Below, piece by piece: positions 1-8,718 of a DNA stretch of 35,007 bases. Each line of letters starts with the position of its first letter. Within the stretch, counting starts at the first letter, position 1. A program made the position numbers and the translations under genes. The notes under the pieces were generated by a model that searched no databases, was not told the origin of the DNA, and saw only the letters and a list, made by a program, of their open reading frames with translations. The DNA comes from Chromatiales bacterium. Lineage in GTDB: Bacteria > Pseudomonadota > Gammaproteobacteria > JAGRCI01. Location of the stretch: the NCBI GenBank assembly GCA_020445565.1, contig JAGRGI010000071.1, positions 1-35,007 of the forward strand, given 5' to 3'.

Positions 1-2
1 AC

Positions 3-3000
3 GTCTACAACGGCTTCGACGAGGTCCTGATGACGCTCCAGCGGGTGGCGTTGGTGTTCGCCGACAACGCCTGGTACGTGGACTTTACCATCGCCGCCGT
101 CGTCGGTATCGGCCTGGGCGCGATGACGGCGGTCTACGCCGGCCTGACCGGGGCGCCGGGCAAGGCCACGGCCTGGTTCTGGCCGATCCTGCTGGGGTTC
201 GCGATCTATGCGGGGTTCGTGGTGCCCAAGGGCACGATCCACCTCTACGACCCGGTGCAGAACGCCTACCGTCCGGTGGGCGGCATCCCGAACGGCCTGG
301 TGCTGATCCTGGGGGGAACGAACCTGGTGGAACGCTCGCTGGTGGAGGCCATCGATACGGCGGCTCCGCCGGGCGTACCGGAGTTCGTTGCCACCGTGGG
401 CGGCATCGGCTTCGATTTGGTCTACCAGGCCACCACCTACCCGGCGTCGGACAACCCCTACCTGGATCAGTCGCTGTTCCAGTATTTTCACGACTGCCTG
501 CCGGTGGCACTGGCCTCGACCGCCTACACCACGGATTGGTATGTCCTCAAGCACGCCAGCGACTGGATACCGATCCTGGCCGATCTGGCCTCCCCGTCCG
601 TGGGCACCACCTACTACGCGAGCGGGGCGGACAAGGGCGGGCGCAGCGTGTCCTGCACCGAGGCCTGGGATCTGCTCCGGCCGATCGTGACCAACCCGGC
701 CACCTGGCAGCCCAGGCTGGCCAAGATCTGCGGCGCCGCGGGGTTCGACCCGGCGCAGCCGGCACGCTACGCCCGCTGCCTGGAACGTCTGGGCGACTAT
801 CCCGCCTACGTGGGCGAGCCGGCCGACGCGGTGAACTTCATCCGTTCCCAGGTGTTCGTGGACGCCCTCGTCGGCGCCATGAAGGCGGACTCGGCCACGG
901 TCGCGGCAAGTCTACAGACCAAGCGTCAGATGATGCTCGCCGGCATCGGCATGGCGCAGGCCACCAACGAATGGATGCCGAAGATCCGCGCCCTGGTGAT
1001 CTCCATCGCCCTGGGCATGGTGCCCATCACCCTGCTGCTGATCGCCACGCCGCTGATGCCCAAGGCCTTGTCGTTCACGGCCCTGCTGTTCGTCTGGCTG
1101 GCCGTGTGGGGCGTCACCGACGCCATGGCCCACGGCATGGCCAACGACGTGGCCTGGCGGGCATTTCAGGAGATTCGCGACCAAAAGCTGGGCTTGGACG
1201 CGGTGTTCCTGCTGCCGGGATACGCCGGGGAGGCCCTGGGGGTGTTCGGCAAGGCCCGTTCCATGGGCATCCTCGTGGCCACGTTCCTGACCACCGGGCT
1301 GTTCCGCTTCGGCGGTTATGCCCTGACGCAGATTGCCGGCGGGCTGTCGGGCCAGGTGGAACGCACCGGCGCCGCCTCGGCCGAGAAGTCCGTCGACCCG
1401 GCCGGGCGCGCCCAGGAAACGAAGGGTCTGGCGGGCACGGCCGGCGGAGAGTGGATGCTGGGGAACTTCGATGCGGTAGCCAAGAGCGCGGCCATGGAGA
1501 CCATGACCAAGCCCCTCGGCGCCCAGAAGGCGGCGGCCGCCGCCGGAGGCTGGGACGCGCTCGGCGGCGGCCTGGCCGACAACGCGGCGGCCCAGATGTC
1601 GCGCGACGCAACCTACGGCGGGGCCGTGAGCCCGGCACAGGCCGCCATGGGCGGGGCGATGGAGGCGGGCCGCCTGAACGGCCAGCAACAGGGGGCGCTG
1701 GGCATACTCGGCACCCAGGGCTGGGACCCGTCGGCGCACTCGGCGGCGGAGAACCGCCAGGCGGTATCCGGTCTGGTGAGCGCCACCAACCGCTGGAACA
1801 GCGCCTGGCAGCACGGCGACGCGGCCGCCATGAGCCACGTCGCCGGGCAGGTGGGGGGCGGCGACGCCATGCAGGGGGCCAAGACGCTGAGCTATCTGTC
1901 GACGCTCGGCGGCACCAGCCAGACCCTGGCCACCGCGCAACGGGCCGAACGCATGGAGACGATGATGCGCGCGGCCGGTCACCAGGGCTACTCGCTGGAG
2001 AGCGCCTACCAGGACCTCGCCCGCATGGATCAGGCCCAGAAGGGAGCGGCCGCCGAGGTATTCAAGACGCCCGCCGCCTACCAGCGGTTCCTGGAGCGCA
2101 ATCAGTACCAGCACAAGGGCCAGACCGACATGATGGCGCAGGTGCTGGCCGGGGCCGGAAAGTCGTTCGAGACCGCCGGCCAGGTGGACGGGTTCTTCTC
2201 GGCGGCGAAAAACTTGGGCATGGCCAACTCGATGGGCTACCTCGACGCGCACCGCGTGGCCGTCGGCGCCGAGATCGGCGCCCTGAGCGACGCGGCCAAG
2301 GGCGAGCAGATGCAGGCGTTCGCCGACAAGCATTTCGGCGGCAACGCCCACGCGGCCTTGGGGTTTTTGGGGCAGCACCGCACGGCTCAGGAGGGCGCCA
2401 AGGCGTTCGGGACGTTGAGCAGCCTCGATGCCGTGGGCGCCGACACGTCCGATCTGATGGCCGCCTACCAGTCCCGCGAGCAGGCCAACGTATCGGTGCC
2501 GTTGTCGGCGGACCAGGCCAGGGGACTGCACGAGCGCGGGGTGCTGAACGATCAGCAGTACGCGGCCGTGTCCGGCGGCGGCGTGGCGCAATTTGCCGTC
2601 GGGGCCGATGGGGGGATTCCGTCGATTTCGGTGGAGGCAGGGTCGCGGGCGACTCGCAGTGCGTCCACCAGTCTCATGGGCGGCACGATGATCGGCAGTT
2701 CGCGCGGCGCGACGATTCCGCAGGCCCTGATGGACGCCTGGCGCGGCGATGGCTCCGCGCTTCAGGGACTCGTGGGGATGGCGCAGAACGATCCTCAGAC
2801 GCGGTTCGAGCTGGCGAACGGCGCATCGGAGATGATTGGGCAGTTCGGGTCGGCGAGTGCCAGTAGCGAGCAGAGTCAGGAGATATCGGGGCGGGTAGCG
2901 GCGCGTGTGAGCGGCAAGCTTGGGCTCGGCACCCGTACAGTGGGGATAGTGGCTGAGACGAGCTACGAAGCCGGACGCTCCTGGCGAGAGGGGGAGAAAG

Positions 3001-3299
3001 AAAGCACCAACGTCAACGTGCTACGCGGTCATCTGGAGAATATGTACCAGCAGATGGATGCCGTGGCACGCGGCGAAGCGCTGGAGGCAACGTTCGCCGC
3101 CACACCGGGAGGCGGGTTCAATCAGGCGATTTTCGACCGCGAGTACGCGGGCCGAATGAGCAGCTACTGGGGTGCCGGCGTGGAGGCGGTCTACGAGACT
3201 ATGCGCGAGCAGGCAATGGCCGGCACCGCGCCCAGCGGGCGGCTACCAGACGCCGACACACCCGCACCGAGCGGTAGGAGTGGGCGCAATGCGCGGTAA
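3..3299 (+). CDS. traG: TraG-like conjugal transfer protein (N-terminal TraG family), 5' end outside window
   Basis: This inner-membrane protein belongs to the mating-pair formation/stabilisation machinery of conjugative elements. The reading frame is open to the left edge. The first ATG is at 30, but the codons before it are also open and F-type TraG proteins have a short stretch before the first helix, so the true start probably lies upstream. The first ~440 residues from ATG30 hold about three N-terminal membrane segments (roughly residues 17-38, 48-66, 85-100), a periplasmic loop with paired cysteines, and another helix group (roughly 318-430). The remaining ~650 residues are Ala/Gly/Gln-rich and soluble, as in TraG C-terminal domains. 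At about 1090 residues it is close to the usual family size. TraT and TraD downstream support the assignment, which is family-level. The stop (3297-3299) lies one base from the stop of the convergent gene. Confidence 0.85.
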   Translation, partial: VYNGFDEVLMTLQRVALVFADNAWYVDFTIAAVVGIGLGAMTAVYAGLTGAPGKATAWFWPILLGFAIYAGFVVPKGTIHLYDPVQNAYRPVGGIPNGLVLILGGTNLVERSLVEAIDTAAPPGVPEFVATVGGIGFDLVYQATTYPASDNPYLDQSLFQYFHDCLPVALASTAYTTDWYVLKHASDWIPILADLASPSVGTTYYASGADKGGRSVSCTEAWDLLRPIVTNPATWQPRLAKICGAAGFDPAQPARYARCLERLGDYPAYVGEPADAVNFIRSQVFVDALVGAMKADSATVAASLQTKRQMMLAGIGMAQATNEWMPKIRALVISIALGMVPITLLLIATPLMPKALSFTALLFVWLAVWGVTDAMAHGMANDVAWRAFQEIRDQKLGLDAVFLLPGYAGEALGVFGKARSMGILVATFLTTGLFRFGGYALTQIAGGLSGQVERTGAASAEKSVDPAGRAQETKGLAGTAGGEWMLGNFDAVAKSAAMETMTKPLGAQKAAAAAGGWDALGGGLADNAAAQMSRDATYGGAVSPAQAAMGGAMEAGRLNGQQQGALGILGTQGWDPSAHSAAENRQAVSGLVSATNRWNSAWQHGDAAAMSHVAGQVGGGDAMQGAKTLSYLSTLGGTSQTLATAQRAERMETMMRAAGHQGYSLESAYQDLARMDQAQKGAAAEVFKTPAAYQRFLERNQYQHKGQTDMMAQVLAGAGKSFETAGQVDGFFSAAKNLGMANSMGYLDAHRVAVGAEIGALSDAAKGEQMQAFADKHFGGNAHAALGFLGQHRTAQEGAKAFGTLSSLDAVGADTSDLMAAYQSREQANVSVPLSADQARGLHERGVLNDQQYAAVSGGGVAQFAVGADGGIPSISVEAGSRATRSASTSLMGGTMIGSSRGATIPQALMDAWRGDGSALQGLVGMAQNDPQTRFELANGASEMIGQFGSASASSEQSQEISGRVAARVSGKLGLGTRTVGIVAETSYEAGRSWREGEKESTNVNVLRGHLENMYQQMDAVARGEALEATFAATPGGGFNQAIFDREYAGRMSSYWGAGVEAVYETMREQAMAGTAPSGRLPDADTPAPSGRSGRNAR

Positions 3300-3300
3300 G

Positions 3301-3801
3301 TCAGTCATCGTCCCGGTCTCTGCCGCTGTCGTACCACTGCCATGTGCCTGGAATCATCTCGCCCAGCGCATGGTTGAGATCGTAGAACAGGTTCATCCCC
3401 CTCTCCTCCGGCTGCTCCACCTTGAGTCCCGAGATCAGCGCCCCGACGGTCACCAGGAACCCCATCAGCACGTACCCCACCGGGTTCGCCCAGCCATAGA
3501 GCCAGAAGGTGACGGTGCCCCACAGCAGGCTCATGACGGCCACCAGAAGAACCACGATTCTCGGCACGACCGGGAGCTTGTCCAGGGCCTCGCCCACGGT
3601 ATCGCGACGCCGCCCAATACCCCCGTTGACGCCAACGGCCACCAGCGGCAGGATCACGGACAAAGCCAGAAACACGCCCACGGCGGGCCTGCCGAGGGCG
3701 AAGGCAATGGGGGATACCGATCCCAGGGCCAGCGCGAACGCGGCCGGCAACGGCCCGCCCAGGGCCTCGATGAAGCCCAAGCGAGGATTTGGGTTGGTCA
3801 T
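3301..3801 (-). CDS. Small multi-spanning membrane protein of the transfer region, function unknown
   Basis: This encodes 166 residues from the ATG at 3801, which has an AAAGGAG ribosome-binding site a few bases upstream; the frame stays open to 3924 but the better site decides the start. About four hydrophobic segments are visible (roughly residues 15-35, 40-58, 80-100 and 105-125). The C-terminal tail is hydrophilic and ends in an Arg/Asp-rich stretch. I do not recognise the family. It is convergent with the TraG-like gene, with a single base between the two stop codons, and it is the only non-toxin-antitoxin minus-strand gene in the transfer block. An entry-exclusion or accessory role would fit the location, but nothing in the sequence shows it. 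Confidence 0.7.
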   Translation of the reverse strand: MTNPNPRLGFIEALGGPLPAAFALALGSVSPIAFALGRPAVGVFLALSVILPLVAVGVNGGIGRRRDTVGEALDKLPVVPRIVVLLVAVMSLLWGTVTFWLYGWANPVGYVLMGFLVTVGALISGLKVEQPEERGMNLFYDLNHALGEMIPGTWQWYDSGRDRDDD

Positions 3802-3950
3802 GGGAGTTCTCCTTTCCCGAGGGTCTTTGAGGGGAGTGTAGCACCGGACCCAAGCGAGGCGGTCATCTTTCTGCCACATCGGTGGCATTCCTGGCGCTTC
3901 GGACCATTGCGCGCCAAGTTGCAATCAGCATCTGCTCAATGTCCCGCCAG

Positions 3951-4097
3951 TCAGAACTTGACGCACGAGATGGAGCCAATATCTCCGTCGAAGTACCTGC
4001 CGCATTTCCCACCGGAACATTTCAGAGAGGTACCAATGTGCTGCGGCGTGTAGACATAGCAGATCACCTTGTCAGCCTGATCGACAATGTCGATACC
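3951..4097 (-). pseudogene. Cys-rich protein C-terminal fragment without a clear start
   Basis: Directly after the hicB stop the same frame stays open for 48 codons and reads like a secreted or lipoprotein C-terminus. It has hydrophobic ICYVYTPQHIG, then a CSGGKCGRYFDGDIGS segment, and ends SCVKF before TGA. There is no ATG. A GTG at 4067 could start a 38-residue peptide but would leave no signal sequence. I read it as the tail of a gene whose front was replaced when the hicAB cassette arrived. No other feature occupies 3802-3950. Confidence 0.35.
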
Positions 4098-4319
4098 TTA
4101 CGCCACCTCGCTCATCGGGCGCACACGGGGCACCGGAAGGGGGCGCCCGCTTGCCTTGAGATGGTCCAAGACCTCCTGCACCACGGTGCGGAGTTCCCCG
4201 TACAGCACGACTGGGTCATCCCCGTGAATGCCCGTGATGAGATCGGGGCATTTGCCGACATACACGTGGTCTTCATCGCTCCATTCCACCCATTTGTGGT
4301 AACGATCTGCATCGTTCAT
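4098..4319 (-). CDS. hicB: HicB-family antitoxin
   Basis: This is a 73-residue antitoxin expected to bind and block the HicA mRNA interferase encoded immediately upstream. The fold signature is the HicB half-RNase H domain: an acidic N-terminus (WVEWSDEDHVYVGKCPDL), a central GIHGDDP turn and a helix near residues 45-58. It ends PVPRVRPM soon after the domain, so the usual C-terminal ribbon-helix-helix or HTH DNA-binding part is missing. This suggests the operon is autoregulated by another member, perhaps the YefM-like protein. The ATG overlaps the hicA stop in an ATGA arrangement, typical of translationally coupled hicAB pairs. The family call is good; whether the antitoxin is active cannot be seen. 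Confidence 0.8.
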   Translation of the reverse strand: MNDADRYHKWVEWSDEDHVYVGKCPDLITGIHGDDPVVLYGELRTVVQEVLDHLKASGRPLPVPRVRPMSEVA

Positions 4320-4519
4320 TGGCTCACCGTCTCAATTGCCTTGGTCACCTGGGCTTCCTGGTACCGCTTCGCATCGTCGCCGGGCTTGCCGCTGACGGTA
4401 ACGGCGCCGGGGAAGTCCGGATGAACGAATTTGCGGTGCGAGCCCTTCCCAGCCCCGGAAATCTCCTTGAATCCCGCCCCCTTGAGCGCCCGGAGCAGAT
4501 CGCCGACCTTTGGGGGCAT
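4316..4519 (-). CDS. hicA: HicA-family mRNA interferase toxin
   Basis: This is a 67-residue toxin of the HicA/YcfA double-stranded RNA-binding fold. The N-terminal helix carries the usual LLRALKGAGF segment, followed by GAGKGSHRKF, whose histidine (about residue 28) is the catalytic position of HicA. The characteristic ending is VTVSGKPGDDAKRYQEAQV. HicA cleaves mRNA and causes growth arrest unless bound by HicB. The gene starts three bases after the stop of the yefM-like gene and overlaps hicB by four bases, so the three are almost certainly one transcript. The catalytic histidine and length are intact, so nothing suggests it is dead. Confidence 0.88.
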   Translation of the reverse strand: MPPKVGDLLRALKGAGFKEISGAGKGSHRKFVHPDFPGAVTVSGKPGDDAKRYQEAQVTKAIETVSQ

Positions 4520-4522
4520 AGG

Positions 4523-4825
4523 CTACCGGCTTCCTCGGTCTCGATTATCGCTCGCGTACGCAGTTTCCCCTTCAATCACCGCTTGCAGATCCTCCAGCGT
4601 CACGGTTTCCACCTCGCCCTTGCGGGCGGCGATCATCGCGGCAACGGTTTCCGGGGCATAGGGCTGGTTGGCGCGCTCCTCATACGCCTGGAACTCGTCC
4701 AACCCCATCACGACAACCGCCTTTGCACCGGGCCGGGTGATCAGCACCGGTCGGTGGTCCTCGTTCACCTTGTCCAGCGTACCCGCCAAGTGCTCGCGGA
4801 ACGCCGAAAGCGTCATGGTTTCCAT
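4523..4825 (-). CDS. Phd/YefM-family antitoxin, with no YoeB partner
   Basis: This encodes 100 residues with the YefM/Phd N-terminal DNA-binding fold: TLSAFREHLAGTLDKVNED, then the family hallmark PVLITRPGAKAVVVMGLDEFQAYEE. The C-terminal half (residues ~55-100) is where such antitoxins wrap their toxin. A GAGG eight bases before the ATG at 4825 supports that start; an in-frame ATG at 4816 also has a GGA upstream. YefM proteins normally sit before a YoeB/Txe toxin, but here the next gene, three bases on, is hicA. The protein may be an orphan, may act as the transcriptional repressor of the hicAB operon, or may have been joined to HicA by recombination. Confidence 0.82.
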   Translation of the reverse strand: METMTLSAFREHLAGTLDKVNEDHRPVLITRPGAKAVVVMGLDEFQAYEERANQPYAPETVAAMIAARKGEVETVTLEDLQAVIEGETAYASDNRDRGSR

Positions 4826-5226
4826 CGGGATGGCCTCGTGTCGGAGCGATTTCGATCCATGGATGCTACCCAGTACGGTGGCGAAAAGCTATACGGCGTA
4901 AGGGTTTTTGATCCCTGGCGGGAGAGCATCGGGGCGTTCTTGATGCTGGGCAGCCTCGATGGCGCGGGCGCCGACACGAGCGAATGGGTATTTGACGATG
5001 ATGTCAACCGGCCGCCACTGGGAGTCCCTCATCAATTTTGAGGACGCATGGCCAGCACGGCGAAACTGTACACGAGGAAGGTGCACTTACCGGTTGAGCA
5101 ATTGCCCGCAGTGCCTGTACCAATGCCCCTGCCTCACCAAGGCAAACGATGGGCACCCCTTCCCGAGCGGCGAGCGGACTGGATGCCCTCCTCGATGCTC
5201 GCCTCACCTACTTGGAAGGTCCCCCC
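4826..5226. other. Intergenic region between divergent yefM-hicAB and traT
   Basis: These 400 bases separate divergent genes and should hold promoters for both. Short frames exist on the minus strand (for example 5004-5207 from a GTG), but none has a convincing start site or recognisable content. I see no clear -35/-10 pair, repeat or RNA. The GGAAGGT at 5214-5220 is the traT ribosome-binding site. Confidence 0.5.
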
Positions 5227-5967
5227 ATGCCAATTCGACTCTTCACCGCAATCTTCTCCCTGTTCCTTTCCATCACCCTGGCAGGCTGCGGCGCTGTCCA
5301 GACGGTGGTCAAGAAACGCGATCTCGATGTCCAGACCCGGATGAGCGAGACGATTTTCCTGGAACCCGTATCGCCGGATCGTCAGATTCTCTACCTCAGC
5401 GTCCGAAACACCAGCGATCAGGAATTGGATCGCCTACGACCGGCACTGGCGTCCAGGCTCGGCCAGGCGGGATACCGGATCTCGAACGATCCCGCTACGG
5501 CTCAGTTCATGCTCCAGGTTAACGTGCTACAGGTGGCAAAAAGCGACCTGCGGAGCGCGGAGTTGATCTTGGACGCCGGGTTCGGCGGTGCCGTCGGCGG
5601 TGTTCTGACCGCCGCTGCTCTGGGCGGCGGCGGTCGGGAACTGGCGGCGGTGGGTCTGCTCGGCGCCGCCGCGGAATTGATAGGCGATGCGCTGGTCGAC
5701 GACACCGTCTACCGAATGGTCACCGACATCCAGATTCGGGAAAGGCCCGGTGCCGGCGAGGTCGTTTCGGAATCGCTCCAGGTCGAAGCCGCACAGGGGT
5801 CCAGCGCCACCTACAGTCAACAGGTGTCCGGCGGTACCGGGACCTGGAAGACCTATCGAACCCGCATCGTATCCACGGCCAATCAAGCGAATCTCGACTT
5901 TGACGACGCCAAACCGGCCTTGCAGGAGGGCCTGGTGCGGTCTCTCGCCGGTCTGTTTGCCGAGTAG
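5227..5967 (+). CDS. traT: TraT-like surface exclusion / complement resistance lipoprotein
   Basis: TraT is an outer-membrane lipoprotein that blocks redundant conjugation between donor cells. The 246-residue product begins with a signal peptide ending in a lipobox (LAGC, cysteine about residue 19). It continues in the TraT pattern: GAVQTVVKKRDLDVQTRMSE, then ETIFLEPVSPD. Later come a glycine/alanine-rich hydrophobic stretch (roughly residues 118-155), VTDIQIRERP, and near the end TYRTRIVSTANQANLDFDDA, which matches the family C-terminus. The start at 5227 is chosen because the lipoprotein signal begins there and GGAAGGT lies just upstream. The gene is followed four bases later by traD, the same order as in F-like transfer regions. 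Confidence 0.92.
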   Translation: MPIRLFTAIFSLFLSITLAGCGAVQTVVKKRDLDVQTRMSETIFLEPVSPDRQILYLSVRNTSDQELDRLRPALASRLGQAGYRISNDPATAQFMLQVNVLQVAKSDLRSAELILDAGFGGAVGGVLTAAALGGGGRELAAVGLLGAAAELIGDALVDDTVYRMVTDIQIRERPGAGEVVSESLQVEAAQGSSATYSQQVSGGTGTWKTYRTRIVSTANQANLDFDDAKPALQEGLVRSLAGLFAE

Positions 5968-5971
5968 CGAC

Positions 5972-8038
5972 GTGGCGAACTACTTCGACAATCGACTGCG
6001 TCGGGCCTGGGAGTTCGGCCCGGCCCTAGTCCACCTGTCCGTTGCGGGCCTGCTGTTGTGGACCTGGCCGGTCGGTCGCGAGCCGGCCTGGCCTCTGCCT
6101 CCGGATCTGGCCAGGCAATTCGGCTGGGCGTTCGTCGCAATCGGCCTCTGGCGGGCATGGGAAGGCTGGCAAATCGTGCGTTACCGCCGCCGGCTGCGGC
6201 GTCTGCCACGATTCTCGGCCCCAGCGAGATACCTGCCTTGGTCCCGCCAGGGGCTTTATCTCGGCCGGGGCTTCGAGTGGGGCCAGCACCATGTCCAGCG
6301 CTTGGTGGAGGCCCGCGACCCGAAGGTGCGTCGTCTCCTAGAACCGGGGCGACTCTATCGTTTGGCGCGAGGGTTCGAGCGGGCCAGCGAACGGGCGTCT
6401 GAAACGATGCCTTGGTTACGGCGGTTGCGCGATGGAACACAAGCCCAACGATGGTGGAATCCGGTCAGGCCCCTGCCGGACGTGGGAGGCGATGGGCTTC
6501 TGCATGGCGTCGGCCTGGAAGACGAACATCCGCTCTGGATGAACCTCAAGGCACGACAGGGTCACATGCTCGTGCTCGGTACCACCGGCGTAGGAAAGAC
6601 TAGGCTGGCGGAGCTGCTGGTGACACAGGATATTCGGCGGGGGGATTGCGTCATTGTGATCGACCCCAAGGGCGACCTGGATCTGCTGTTTCGCATGTGG
6701 GCGGAAGCCGTCCGTGCCGACAAGCTCGACAAGTTCCGCATCGTCCACCTCGGCTTTCCGGAAATCAGCGAGCGATACAATCCGACCGGGCGGTTCAATC
6801 GCATCACCGAGGTCGCGACCCGCATAGCGAACCAGCTACCGGGCGAGGGCAATAGTGCCGCGTTCAGGGAGTTTGCCTGGCGCTTCGTGAACACGGTATC
6901 GCGTGCCCTGGTGGCCTTGGGCGGCAAACCGGACTATCGCGCCATCCCACGTTACGTCACGGATGTCGACCCACTGCTGATCGACTACTTCGAGCATTGG
7001 CTGGACCGCAATGCACCGGCCGATTGGCGAACCACGGTGACACAGGCAGAGCGCGATCCGGAATGGGCCAAGCGCCTGCCGCGGCAACATCAGGGCCGAG
7101 ACCGTCACGCGGCCGCCTTGGTCTGGTACTACCGGGAACACGGCTACTACGACGACGTTTGCGAGGGGCTGAAGGGTATCTTCGACCATGACAAGGCCCA
7201 CTACGACAAACTGACGGGAAATCTCCTTCCCCTGATGCAGAAGCTGACGACCGGAAAGGTCGGCCATCTACTGGCTCCCGACTATGGCGATACGGCGGAC
7301 AAACGCCCGATCCTGGAGTGGGACAAGGTGATTCGAGGGCAAGAAATCGTTTACGTGGGCCTGGATGCACTGACCGATTCCGAGGTCGCCGATGCGGTGG
7401 GGGCGACGATGTTGGCGGACCTGACCAGCATGGCCGGCCACCTGTACAAACACGGCGCATTCGATGGCTTACCGACGCTATCCGGCGATAGGCAGGCCCC
7501 TCCGATCGTCAACCTGCACACCGACGAACTCTCGCGTGTCGTCGGGCCGGAGTACGTGCCCCTGTTGAACATGGCCCGCGGCGCGGGATTTCGCGTTACG
7601 TCGTACACCCAGTCGAAGAAAGATCTGGAGGCCGGCCTGGGGAGCGTGGCGAAGGCGGGACAGCTCCTGGACAATTGGAACAACATCGTAGCCATGCGGG
7701 TACGCACCGAAGAAACCGCCAAACTCATTACGGACCAGTTGGTGTCGGCCCGCGTGTTCACGCGGATCGACGAATCCCGCGAAACCGACAACAACGATCC
7801 CAGCAACCCCGTCGACTTCCAGGCTCAGAACGCAACGCGGGTGAGCGAACAACCCAAGGCGGATCTGCTATCGCCGGCAGACCTGATCCGACTGCCGGTA
7901 GGGCAGGCATTCGCCTTGATCGACGGCGGACGGCTCTACAAGGTCCGGCTGCCCATGGCCGAGCGAGACCCGCTGGAGCCTAAAAGCTTGAAGGACATCG
8001 GCGCACGCCTACGCGAACGTTGGGGAACGGCGGCATGA
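5972..8038 (+). CDS. traD: TraD-like conjugative coupling ATPase (SXT/TOL type)
   Basis: TraD is the inner-membrane ATPase that links the relaxosome to the type IV secretion channel. The 688-residue product starts at a GTG at 5972, four bases after traT. The first ~70 residues hold two membrane helices, followed by a basic stretch (YRRRLRRLPR). Walker A is GTTGVGKT at residues 203-210 and a Walker B-like VIVIDPKGD ends with Asp231. A further HTDELSRVVGPEYVPLLN segment followed by GAGFRVTSYTQSKKDLEA is typical of TraD/VirD4 proteins of SXT and TOL elements. The frame is open upstream into traT, so a farther start is possible but would overlap. The stop overlaps the next gene (ATGA), indicating translational coupling. 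Confidence 0.92.
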   Translation: MANYFDNRLRRAWEFGPALVHLSVAGLLLWTWPVGREPAWPLPPDLARQFGWAFVAIGLWRAWEGWQIVRYRRRLRRLPRFSAPARYLPWSRQGLYLGRGFEWGQHHVQRLVEARDPKVRRLLEPGRLYRLARGFERASERASETMPWLRRLRDGTQAQRWWNPVRPLPDVGGDGLLHGVGLEDEHPLWMNLKARQGHMLVLGTTGVGKTRLAELLVTQDIRRGDCVIVIDPKGDLDLLFRMWAEAVRADKLDKFRIVHLGFPEISERYNPTGRFNRITEVATRIANQLPGEGNSAAFREFAWRFVNTVSRALVALGGKPDYRAIPRYVTDVDPLLIDYFEHWLDRNAPADWRTTVTQAERDPEWAKRLPRQHQGRDRHAAALVWYYREHGYYDDVCEGLKGIFDHDKAHYDKLTGNLLPLMQKLTTGKVGHLLAPDYGDTADKRPILEWDKVIRGQEIVYVGLDALTDSEVADAVGATMLADLTSMAGHLYKHGAFDGLPTLSGDRQAPPIVNLHTDELSRVVGPEYVPLLNMARGAGFRVTSYTQSKKDLEAGLGSVAKAGQLLDNWNNIVAMRVRTEETAKLITDQLVSARVFTRIDESRETDNNDPSNPVDFQAQNATRVSEQPKADLLSPADLIRLPVGQAFALIDGGRLYKVRLPMAERDPLEPKSLKDIGARLRERWGTAA

Positions 8039-8718
8039 ACAAATCCAACCCTGGGCATGGCGGCCTATCCGCCCTCCCCTGGCCACGCTGGATCGTCCTG
8101 CCCATCTTTGCCGTGATTGCGGCGCTGGCCGTGCACCAGACCTATGCCTGGTGGACACTGGCGGACCACGGACCGGCAGCGCTGGAAAAGACATTGAAAG
8201 AAGAGGCGCTCCTCGTCTCATCCTTGCTTCGCGGCGGCGAACGGGTCAGGACGGCGCAGACGGTCATGGAGGCGACCTACACGGCGCTGTTCGTCGCCCC
8301 CGGCCTACAAGCCCTCATGGATCGAAAGCCACCGCCCACCGAAAACTTGCGTACCGTGGTGGAAACGCCGGCACAGGCCGTCAAACCGGTGCTTCAGTCG
8401 ATCGCCGCCAGCGTGCAACTGATCGGCCTGCGCCTCGGCATGGTGGCCGCCACTTTACCGATCTTTCTCTTCGCAGGCGTTGCAGCAGCAGTCGACGGGG
8501 TGCTGATCCGACACCGGCGGCGACTGGCCGTGGAGCCTTCGCGAGGATTCGTGTACCACCGGGCCAAGGCGGTTCACCGATTTCTTGCCGGCGCCCTACT
8601 CTTCCTTTACCTAGCACCGTGGTTCCCGACCGATCCCCGGTGGATACTGCCGCCGTTCGCGCTAGGGCTGTCGGCGACCTTGTGGATCGGCGTGGCATAT
8701 TTCAAGAAATATCTGTGA
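8035..8718 (+). CDS. DUF4400-type ICE membrane protein
   Basis: This 227-residue membrane protein starts at an ATG overlapping the traD stop. Hydrophobic segments lie near residues 16-34, 130-152, 180-197 and 203-220. The loop after the first helix is charged and faces the other compartment; the segment YHRAKAVHRFLAGALLFLYL before the third helix is well conserved in ICE proteins of this kind. It resembles the DUF4400 / PFL_4697-like integrating conjugative element membrane proteins that sit directly after traD. The molecular role is not known. The coupling with traD suggests it works with the coupling protein. Confidence 0.8.
   Translation: MNKSNPGHGGLSALPWPRWIVLPIFAVIAALAVHQTYAWWTLADHGPAALEKTLKEEALLVSSLLRGGERVRTAQTVMEATYTALFVAPGLQALMDRKPPPTENLRTVVETPAQAVKPVLQSIAASVQLIGLRLGMVAATLPIFLFAGVAAAVDGVLIRHRRRLAVEPSRGFVYHRAKAVHRFLAGALLFLYLAPWFPTDPRWILPPFALGLSATLWIGVAYFKKYL

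Noticed and set aside
912-2591. Minus-strand frame of 559 codons opposite the TraG-like gene
   Set aside because: Antisense shadow; His/Gly/Val-rich product with no recognisable domain.
536-2866. Long plus-strand frame of 776 codons inside the TraG-like gene
   Set aside because: High-GC shadow in another frame; Arg/Gly/Pro-rich without any family signature, while the TraG frame has membrane helices and normal composition.
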